From NCBI GenBank assembly GCA_016932965.1, contig JAFGBW010000173.1, positions 1 to 15,615 of the forward strand: 15,615 nt of DNA, given 5' to 3'. The position numbers and the translations under genes were made by a program. Under the pieces are notes generated by a model. It worked only from the letters and a program-made list of their open reading frames with translations, was not told the origin of the DNA and searched no databases. This stretch comes from Candidatus Auribacterota bacterium. GTDB taxonomy: Bacteria; Auribacterota; JAFGBW01. Below, one piece after another: positions 6,964 to 13,408 of this stretch; position 1 is the first letter of the stretch; every line of letters begins with the position of its first letter.

Positions 6964-7008
6964 ATGAAGGGAAACTTTTCTTTTAGAAAAAGAAAAGTTT
7001 CCCTTCAT
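6964..7008. repeat. Perfect 21-bp hairpin with three-base loop
   Basis: Positions 6964-6984 are the exact reverse complement of 6988-7008, leaving the loop AGA (6985-6987). It starts 26 bases upstream of the nucleosidase start codon (minus strand). No T-run follows on either strand beyond the stem, so it is not a textbook terminator. In the nucleosidase mRNA it could form a 5'-leader hairpin. The perfect arms suggest either recent origin or active upkeep. Confidence 0.75.
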
Positions 7009-7018
7009 ACTTCCTTTC

Positions 7019-7077
7019 AAAAGAAAACAATTCCGCTCATTCATTTTTTGAAGCAAAAAATGAATGAGCGGTAATTG
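7019..7077 (-). terminator. Long hairpin, probable terminator of the GH94 gene
   Basis: Positions 7033-7050 and 7054-7071 form a perfect 18-bp stem with loop AAG. After one bulged base the pairing continues for 5 bp (7028-7032 with 7073-7077). Read on the minus strand, the stem is followed by GTTTTCTTTT (7028 down to 7019). It lies about 100 bases past the stop of the GH94 gene, which suits an intrinsic terminator. The stem is AT-rich at its tip and has a GC block at its base. Confidence 0.55.
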
Positions 7078-7174
7078 ATTATGTTCATAAAAAAATCATC
7101 CTATTTTCAGTTCATCGGTTGTTCATAAACTTTTAAAATGTTTATTTTCCCGCATTTTTTAAATTCAAAACCGG

Positions 7175-9910
7175 CTAACCCAGGGTGACATGGAATTCAA
7201 AGTGATGACAGGGGGCGTGGAGGATGTTTTCAGGGAGAACGGCGGCGTTAGGGACTTTCTGAAAAGGCACGTCATGGCCGTTCAAAGTGATTTTTTCGAT
7301 GCGATATTTGCCGAAGGAAAATTTTTTCGGGTTTTTATAAACGACTTTGATGTTTTTCCCCTGGAAAAGGGTCTGGATGCCTATTTCCTTCTTTTTTGAA
7401 AACTGTCTGGCTAATAATCTGGGCGCAAAAGTAAGCCGTCCCATGGTTCCACGGATGCCGAAAACCTCGATCACATAAGTCATGACCATCCAGGAGGCGC
7501 TTCCGGTGATGTAGCAGTAAAGACCCCGGCCCAGTCCGTTGAAATACTCCGGAATGCAGGGGAAAATCAGGCTGTTTTTTGTGTTCGAACTCATCTGGTA
7601 GATGGAATTCAGCACGTCAAATCCTTCTTCAACCAATCCGCGCCGGTATAAACTGTTTCCAAACATGACGGCCATGTGACTGAAAAAGGCCCCGTTTTCC
7701 TTGTCTCCGTATGAAAAGCTGTACGCCCTGCCGAGATTGAGCATCATTTTCCCGAAATCCGTGTTCAGGCGATATCCTCCTAATTTCTTATCCTTCAGGA
7801 GATCCTTTGCCGCCTGGTATGATTTCCGGGCCTGATCCAGGGTTGCCACTCCGCTCATGATGGGGAAAACCTGGCCGGTGAGACTCATCTGTTCCCTGCC
7901 TTCAATCAAACCATCCACACGTTCTCCGTCATTATTATAATATCCGTTGAAATATTCATGCCGTCCGGTTGCCATAAACTCTTTCTCACGAACATGGGTG
8001 GCCAGCGCAACTGCTTTTTCTCTCAGGGAAGTTTGAAGCTTGTCCAGACTGATACTGCGGATTTCTCCGGAAAGCCCGTTTTCCACACTCATGAGGTACG
8101 AATGCAGGACCTCCGCCAGTTTCAGGGAATCATTCAAAGACTGGGACGTAACATCAGGCTCAATCAACTGCAGGATTTCACACGGGACGTCCATGGAATC
8201 CATGCCTTTTTCCTTTAATAAGGACACGTATGCTGCAAGGGTCTCAATATTTCCGGCGTAAGCAGCGGTAAAAGGAACGGACTCCCCCTTGTCATGTGCC
8301 ATATCCAGCCCGTCATTCCAGTCTGCATCTTCCAGGCGGATATTGCCGTTTACCCCCCGGTTATAAAACTGGGTAAGGTTTTGAACCAGAAGATGAAGAA
8401 AAACCGTATCCTTATAAAGATCCCCGTTTTTATCCGTCAGAAAACATCCCTGGTCTTTTGACCAGCTGGAATGGAATTGTTTGCAGCGATGAATGAGGGC
8501 ATCCCTGAAAAAAGGTCTTTTTTCCAGGAGAATGTCCGCATCCCCTGTCTGCTGAATATATAAATCAATGGTTAAAAGCGGCCAGACTCCATGGTCCATC
8601 CAGGTTCTGGGGATATTATTTCTGTCCGCAATGAATTCACCCGGTCTGGAGCCGATGATGGTTGCGTTCGATCCGTCAATCCGGACACCCCCGATATTAT
8701 TCAAAAGCATCTCCCTGGCTTCCCTGGGATTCGTCAGGATAATCGCAAGGCAGTCCTGCCACAAATCCCTCCATCCTCGACCCCCCCGGCCGTAACCGAA
8801 ATCCGGGAGAAAAGAACATCCAAACACCCTTCTCATGAGTGGCTGAAGGGAGACCCACACCATCCAGTTATCAAAAACCGAATCTCCGGTAAAAAATTTC
8901 AGTCTCTCAACCTGGTTTTGCCAGTATTCCTTTGTCTCCTGGAGCAGTTTCTCCGCTTTTCTCACGGAATTACATTTGGATAAATCCAGAAGAAGGCTTT
9001 CCTTGTTGGGATGGATTCCCAGAACAACCACGTACGATACCGATTCATTTTCCTTGAGAGCAACGGTTTTAAAACGCAGGGCAGCTATGGCATCCCTGCC
9101 GTCCAGATTTTCCGGGTCTTTAAAAAATTTTTTCGCAGAAAAAATGGCTTCTGGCGCTTCCAGAGAGCCTCCTTCACCAATGAAGGTTTCCAGATCCCCC
9201 ATGACGCCGGAGAGTTTTTCCTCCTCTTCGCCGAAACCATGAGCGCTGTATAACACGGGGTTGGGTTTATGGCCTCTTTCGTCAAAAGACATGGTGGGCT
9301 GTAGCACAATCCCGTTTTCATTTTTCCTGATACGGTTCAACAGATTGGTAACCTGACGGTGGTCGCGAAGATTGTCCGCTGAACGGCCGTATAATGGAAT
9401 GGCCGCTGTCGGGGTCAGCGTGAGCAGTTTTCCGCCCCAGTTGGTCAGTTTAACCAGCATGATTTCAAAACTTTCCCATGCCGGGGGAATGAAGCAGGTG
9501 ATCTCAGCATCCAGCTCCAGTTCCTCATTGCGGTGCAAAATGGTAAAATATCCCGGTCCCGCCTTGACATCCATATTGCCCCTGGAAGGATCAGCCGCCT
9601 TCTCGGCGAGTTCCCGGGCGCTCATACCGGTCACGGACCAGACTTTTCCGGTTTTGGTTTTGACCCAAAAATTTCTTGAATTTTTTGTATGCAGGATGCT
9701 TTCGGTGACCTGGGGTTCTGTCAAAAAAGTATTCTGTCCTGTTTTGATATCCCCTTTTAATTCCGGAGTGATGGCGGACATCATACCCTGCATATTGAAA
9801 AGGGGAAAATACAGCCGGTTGATCCGGTTGGCATTTTTCACGAAAAAAAACCCGGTGGGGTTGTCCGTCTTGCCTAAAAATTTCCACTTAAACTGTTTAT
9901 TCCAACTCAT
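7175..9910 (-). CDS. GH94-type glycoside phosphorylase (formerly glycosyltransferase family 36)
   Basis: GH94 enzymes use phosphate to cleave beta-linked disaccharides or oligosaccharides (cellobiose, chitobiose, cellobionate, beta-1,2-glucan and others), releasing alpha-sugar 1-phosphate with inversion. The 911-residue protein has a large N-terminal beta-sandwich region (to about 320), a linker, an (alpha/alpha)6 barrel (about 370-810) and a small C-terminal beta domain. GYGRGGRGWRDLWQD contains Asp382, equivalent to the conserved substrate-contacting RD motif. LEDADWNDGLDM carries Asp530 and Asp533 in the DWNDG signature with the general acid. FNGYYNNDGER and SLTGQVFPIMSGVA (family NPQ-WA-ISG position) follow. 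No signal peptide is present, so it acts in the cytoplasm on imported substrate. It is about 100 residues longer than cellobiose phosphorylases and shorter than many beta-1,2-oligoglucan phosphorylases, so specificity is unresolved. No sugar transporter gene is adjacent. A hairpin terminator follows. Confidence 0.9.
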   Translation of the reverse strand: MSWNKQFKWKFLGKTDNPTGFFFVKNANRINRLYFPLFNMQGMMSAITPELKGDIKTGQNTFLTEPQVTESILHTKNSRNFWVKTKTGKVWSVTGMSARELAEKAADPSRGNMDVKAGPGYFTILHRNEELELDAEITCFIPPAWESFEIMLVKLTNWGGKLLTLTPTAAIPLYGRSADNLRDHRQVTNLLNRIRKNENGIVLQPTMSFDERGHKPNPVLYSAHGFGEEEEKLSGVMGDLETFIGEGGSLEAPEAIFSAKKFFKDPENLDGRDAIAALRFKTVALKENESVSYVVVLGIHPNKESLLLDLSKCNSVRKAEKLLQETKEYWQNQVERLKFFTGDSVFDNWMVWVSLQPLMRRVFGCSFLPDFGYGRGGRGWRDLWQDCLAIILTNPREAREMLLNNIGGVRIDGSNATIIGSRPGEFIADRNNIPRTWMDHGVWPLLTIDLYIQQTGDADILLEKRPFFRDALIHRCKQFHSSWSKDQGCFLTDKNGDLYKDTVFLHLLVQNLTQFYNRGVNGNIRLEDADWNDGLDMAHDKGESVPFTAAYAGNIETLAAYVSLLKEKGMDSMDVPCEILQLIEPDVTSQSLNDSLKLAEVLHSYLMSVENGLSGEIRSISLDKLQTSLREKAVALATHVREKEFMATGRHEYFNGYYNNDGERVDGLIEGREQMSLTGQVFPIMSGVATLDQARKSYQAAKDLLKDKKLGGYRLNTDFGKMMLNLGRAYSFSYGDKENGAFFSHMAVMFGNSLYRRGLVEEGFDVLNSIYQMSSNTKNSLIFPCIPEYFNGLGRGLYCYITGSASWMVMTYVIEVFGIRGTMGRLTFAPRLLARQFSKKKEIGIQTLFQGKNIKVVYKNPKKFSFGKYRIEKITLNGHDVPFQKVPNAAVLPENILHAPCHHFEFHVTLG

Positions 9911-10017
9911 GGCTCTATTAGGGAACGCGGGTCAATTTATTGTTATTTTCACTTTATTATTGTCTTCTTGATAATTAATTGAGAATTTTTAAAAAAAGTC
10001 CGGGATATAATATTTTT

Positions 10018-10130
10018 CCCCAACTCAACACTGGACTGCGGGCATCGTGCCCTTGCCCTTGCGGGCGACTCAAGTTGTCCCTCTTCGCCGTCCTGGCTTC
10101 AGGTCAACACTCATAACTCAAAACTTTTTT
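10018..10130. repeat. GC-rich hairpin block flanked by AACTCAA-type words
   Basis: A GC-rich block sits inside an AT-rich gap. GGGCA (10040-10044) pairs with TGCCC (10048-10052) around TCG, and CAACT (10021-10025) can pair with AGTTG (10073-10077) around it. CAACTCAACAC (10021-10031) and AACTCAAAAC (10117-10126) are related words also found near 13290. It may act as a weak terminator for the dehydrogenase operon (minus strand), but no good T-run follows. Confidence 0.4.
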
Positions 10131-10132
10131 AC

Positions 10133-11455
10133 TTATAGTCTCCAGTAAATCAGACCCGCCTTGATGACTTCCTCCTTATTGAAAAGCCATTTGACATCGA
10201 TCAGTACTCCGGGTTTTCCGTTTCTGAACAGATGATTCTTCAGAGCCGGTATCGTCATCATCTTTTTGAATTCAGTATGCGCTACGGTCAGGATGATCGC
10301 ATCATAGGTGGATTCCGGGTGATACTGGGTTAATTCCACTCCATATTCATGCCTGACTTCCTCCTGATCAGCCAGGAGATCCACGATCTCCACATCCAGG
10401 CCGTATTCCTTGAGTTCATGGATGACATCGATCACTCTCGAATTCCTGATATCACAGACATTTTCCTTGAAGGTGATCCCCAAAACCAGGACCTTGGCAT
10501 TTTTGACTGTTTTTTCCGCAAAAATGAGATGTTTCACGGTTTGTTCGGCGATGAATTTCCCCATCCCGTCATTGATTCTTCTGCCTGCTAAAATGACCTG
10601 TGGATGATATCCCATCTCCTCGGCCTTGAAGGTGAGGTAATAGGGATCGACTCCGATGCAATGTCCCCCCACCAGCCCCGGGGTCATCCTGATGAAGTTC
10701 CATTTGGTGCCCGCCGCTTCCAGCACGGACTTCGTATCGATGTTCATCTTGTCAAAAATGATCGAAAGCTCATTAAACAGGGCAATGTTCAAATCGCGCT
10801 GGGTGTTCTCAATCACTTTGGCAGCCTCGGCACATTTGATGGATTCAGCCTTGAAAACGCCGGCTTTGATGACGAGTGAATAGACATCGGCAATGGTTTC
10901 AAGTGTTTCTTTGTCCTGACCGGATACGATCTTTAAAATACCAGTCACGGTATGTTCCTTGTCTCCCGGATTGATTCGTTCAGGAGAATAGCCGATCTTA
11001 AAATCCTGACCGCACCGGCAGCCTGAATACTGCTCGATAATTGGGACGCAGATATCTTCCGTCACACCGGGAAAAACAGTAGATTCGTAAACAACGATCG
11101 CGCCCTTGGAAAGGTTCTCTCCGACGATCCGGGTAGCGCTTTCAACACAGAACAAATCCGGCTGCTTGTTTTTAGTGATAGGAGTCGGTACTGCGACTAT
11201 AATGAATTTCGCCTCTTTGAGTTTGGCAGCATCACTGGTGAATTCCAGATAGCGGGACTCATCGATTTCAGAGGACGTGATTTCCCGGTTGAAATCGGTT
11301 TTGTTTTTAAGAAGCTCTACTCTTTTTTTATTGACATCGAATCCGATCGTCCGGACCGTTTTACCAAATTCAATGGCCAGAGGAAGCCCGACATACCCGA
11401 GTCCCACAACGGCGATTTTATCCTGATGATTTTTTAAAGATTCAACCAATTCCAT
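10133..11455 (-). CDS. tviB: UDP-N-acetylhexosamine 6-dehydrogenase (TviB/WbpO family)
   Basis: This enzyme oxidises C6 of UDP-GlcNAc or UDP-GalNAc twice with NAD+ to give UDP-HexNAc uronic acid, a precursor of capsule, O-antigen or exopolysaccharide. The 440-residue product has the N-terminal Rossmann motif KIAVVGLGYVGLPLA (13-27), VPTPI and YESTVFPG segments, GYSPERINPGDKEHT, ENTQRDLNIALFNEL, and the catalytic cysteine in GGHCIGVDPYYL (Cys266). The C-terminal UDP-binding domain has GITFKENVCDIRNSRV. The pattern EAAGTKWNFIRMTPGLVGGHC is typical of TviB/WbpO-type HexNAc enzymes rather than UDP-glucose dehydrogenase. I start at ATG 11455 because GGAG lies 5 bases upstream and the Rossmann fold follows. 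A longer frame to 11503 would overlap the upstream gene by 35 bases. It is the second gene of an operon with the membrane-protein gene (13-base gap). No glycosyltransferase, epimerase or export gene is next to it. Confidence 0.92.
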   Translation of the reverse strand: MELVESLKNHQDKIAVVGLGYVGLPLAIEFGKTVRTIGFDVNKKRVELLKNKTDFNREITSSEIDESRYLEFTSDAAKLKEAKFIIVAVPTPITKNKQPDLFCVESATRIVGENLSKGAIVVYESTVFPGVTEDICVPIIEQYSGCRCGQDFKIGYSPERINPGDKEHTVTGILKIVSGQDKETLETIADVYSLVIKAGVFKAESIKCAEAAKVIENTQRDLNIALFNELSIIFDKMNIDTKSVLEAAGTKWNFIRMTPGLVGGHCIGVDPYYLTFKAEEMGYHPQVILAGRRINDGMGKFIAEQTVKHLIFAEKTVKNAKVLVLGITFKENVCDIRNSRVIDVIHELKEYGLDVEIVDLLADQEEVRHEYGVELTQYHPESTYDAIILTVAHTEFKKMMTIPALKNHLFRNGKPGVLIDVKWLFNKEEVIKAGLIYWRL

Positions 11456-11468
11456 ATTGACTCCGTTC

Positions 11469-11858
11469 TTAATTATCTCCCCCGCCGCCCTGAAACTGAA
11501 CATTCCTCAACGCAGTACGAAACGCATTGATCGGAGAAAGCCATGAATCCAGGATGACAATCGCATACACCAGCCATTCCACAAAATGAATGGAGATATG
11601 GTTGATGATCATATAAGCGACGGCCCAGGTCGATCCGATGAGAATAAAAACTGAAAGCGTAGTATCCCATACGAATTTTTTCAGCTGGATGTCGCCACTT
11701 CTTAAAAATTCAAGCGCCATCACTAAAACAGCGCCGATCAGCACACCCATGCTTGGAACAGAACCGAGGATCAAATCCATGTTTCCCAGACGCAAAGCGA
11801 TAACGGACACTACCAGAAGCGCGGTCCAGGGCACCATGAGGATGGATTTGGAGTTCAT
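11469..11858 (-). CDS. Small four-helix inner-membrane protein of unknown function
   Basis: The 129-residue product has four hydrophobic segments (about 7-23, 34-52, 62-85 and 92-110), a short amphipathic tail and a glycine-rich end (GGGGDN). LDSWLSPINAF (103-113) recalls the SPW-repeat membrane family, but I cannot confirm that. AAAGGA lies 5-10 bases before the ATG. A TTGACA on the minus strand (11898-11893) may belong to its promoter, although the matching -10 lies very close to the start codon. It is co-directional with the UDP-HexNAc dehydrogenase gene, 13 bases away and probably in one transcript, which hints at a role at the membrane in polysaccharide biogenesis. No catalytic residue is evident. 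Confidence 0.75.
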   Translation of the reverse strand: MNSKSILMVPWTALLVVSVIALRLGNMDLILGSVPSMGVLIGAVLVMALEFLRSGDIQLKKFVWDTTLSVFILIGSTWAVAYMIINHISIHFVEWLVYAIVILDSWLSPINAFRTALRNVQFQGGGGDN

Positions 11859-11983
11859 GTCTGTCCTTTCAATACAAGGGGTAACGGCTCACTGTCAAAA
11901 TCAAAAGAGTATCCGCCTCATTGATTTTTAACAATTGTTTAGTGAAATGTGATAAAAAAGTCTAATTTAAAAAACAACCGATC

Positions 11984-13009
11984 ATGAAAACGGCATCCTT
12001 TATCCATTTGCTTGCCAACGACATTATTCAGTGGCCTCCTTCATGGAAGGAAGAAGACTGGGAGGATTATACCCAGCTGTGCCAGCACGCACAGCTGACA
12101 CCCCTTTTATATTTTCGTCTGAGAGAAGCCCATGACGGGTGTCCGTCTGCGATCATGGAAAGGCTGAAAAACCAGTTCGACCTGACGTTCAGTCATGCGG
12201 CGCGGTTCAGGACCGAAACAGAACGGTTATCCGGAAAAATCCGCTCCGCAGGGATGCGACTCTGTTTTTTAAAGGGCTATCCCCTTTCTTTGACCTGTTA
12301 CCCCCATATGGCCTGCCGGATCATGCAAGACATCGACTGCTACGCTGAACCCCGGGAATTGGAAAAAATGAAACCTTTCTTCAAGGAAGCCGGGTATACC
12401 CTGCTGAGAGCTCAATCCGGCCTGGAACACAAATGGACCTTTGTGAAACTGCATGGTCCGCATGTGTATTCCTTTGAATTTCACCGTTCCCTTTACACCT
12501 CCTATCAGAACAAACAATCCCCCCTGCCGGAACATGCCTTTGACCGGGAAGGATTTCCATCGCCTGAGGTTCTATTTCTTTCAGTGCTGCTGCATCACAG
12601 ATATTACGAATGTTCCATAAGGGATCTATTGGACCTGCAGATGATTCTATTAAAACATCCTTCCATAGACTGGAAAATCATCGAAGCGTTCTGCCGCCGG
12701 GAAAAATTATCATCTCACCTGATTCTCATGTCAAAACTCTCCTCGGTTTTTTTTCATACCCCATGGCCTCTTCCAGCGGAAAGTGCCGGTTCATTGCCTG
12801 CCATCCGGAAAGTGATCCATGATAAACTGTACGGACTTCGTTCAAGCCATGCGTTATGGAGGCCCAAAGAAAGGGGCTGGCTTGCCAAAATCGCGGACGC
12901 CATCCTTGTTTTTTTCGTCTATGATGACTGGATAACCGGCTTCAACTGCTTCTGGAACAAGTACATCCGTTTTGTGGATTGGAAAAAATACCTGAGGTTA
13001 TTTTCATGA
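11984..13009 (+). CDS. NTP_transf_5-like nucleotidyltransferase family protein
   Basis: The 341-residue protein has the features I know from PF14907 (uncharacterised nucleotidyltransferases): FLKGYPLSLTCY (95-106), a conserved arginine then DIDCYAEPRELEKM (116-129, with the paired aspartates expected to bind metal), an AGY turn (136-138), FEFHRSLY (164-171, the usual ElH motif) and HHRYYECSIRDLLDLQ (204-219). Members often lie in exopolysaccharide or lasso-peptide-like clusters; their substrate is generally unknown. There is no signal peptide; the C-terminal third is rich in aromatic and basic residues, so membrane association is possible but not shown. It diverges from the membrane protein/dehydrogenase operon across 125 bases, which supports a polysaccharide link. 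No Shine-Dalgarno sequence precedes the ATG, and a 10-bp palindrome AACAATTGTT (11930-11939) lies in the shared control region. Confidence 0.78.
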   Translation: MKTASFIHLLANDIIQWPPSWKEEDWEDYTQLCQHAQLTPLLYFRLREAHDGCPSAIMERLKNQFDLTFSHAARFRTETERLSGKIRSAGMRLCFLKGYPLSLTCYPHMACRIMQDIDCYAEPRELEKMKPFFKEAGYTLLRAQSGLEHKWTFVKLHGPHVYSFEFHRSLYTSYQNKQSPLPEHAFDREGFPSPEVLFLSVLLHHRYYECSIRDLLDLQMILLKHPSIDWKIIEAFCRREKLSSHLILMSKLSSVFFHTPWPLPAESAGSLPAIRKVIHDKLYGLRSSHALWRPKERGWLAKIADAILVFFVYDDWITGFNCFWNKYIRFVDWKKYLRLFS

Positions 13010-13408
13010 TCTATTTTTTCCGTACATATTGTCCCGGTAACTTATTGCGATTTTCACTCATGATACTCAATAAATCGGCCTTTGCTATTTACTCACCCTA
13101 TTGTCTTTGATAGATTCTTTTCATTATTCGTGAGATCCGGACAACTATCCGAAAAAATTTAGTTTTATTTACAAAAATTTATCAAAAAAAATTATTAACC
13201 AAGAAAGACAGGAAGGATAAGAGTGTTAAGCTTGAATCTTGAGTTAAAATAAAATGTCATCCTTTCAACTCATGAATCAAAACTCTCAACTCAAAATATT
13301 TCCTGCTTTCCTTCATGTTCTTCATGGAATGATAAGAGCAAAAAATCAGGAATTTGGCTGCGGCTGTACTCCGCGTTAATTATTCAAGGTTTCTTATTAA
13401 AATCAGAT
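13010..13408. other. 399-base gap with repeat element before ftsK
   Basis: No gene is seen. The left part (13010-13190) is AT-rich and contains GATTCTTTTCATTATTC (13113-13129), a near copy of a word at 6235-6251. The right part is a nested inverted repeat described separately. No clear promoter or Shine-Dalgarno sequence for ftsK could be found in the last 80 bases. Confidence 0.55.
13199..13327. repeat. Nested imperfect inverted repeat upstream of ftsK
   Basis: Outer arms 13199-13217 and 13309-13327 pair at 15 of 19 positions; the word has the form CCAAGAAAGACAGGAAGGA, and its partner reads CCATGAAGAACATGAAGGA after reverse complementing. Inner arms 13231-13245 and 13267-13281 pair at 12 of 15. 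The interior and right side carry AACTCA-type words (13267, 13287, 13289). The nested symmetry and size (about 129 bases) resemble a degenerate non-autonomous element, but no transposase ends or target duplication are visible. Confidence 0.6.

Noticed and set aside
9372-9971. 199-codon plus-strand frame
   Set aside because: It runs antisense through the N-terminal part of the GH94 gene and shows no motif; it is a shadow frame.
11456-11503. Longer start for the UDP-HexNAc dehydrogenase
   Set aside because: It adds 16 residues unlike the family N-terminus and overlaps the upstream gene by 35 bases, whereas ATG 11455 has GGAG at good spacing.
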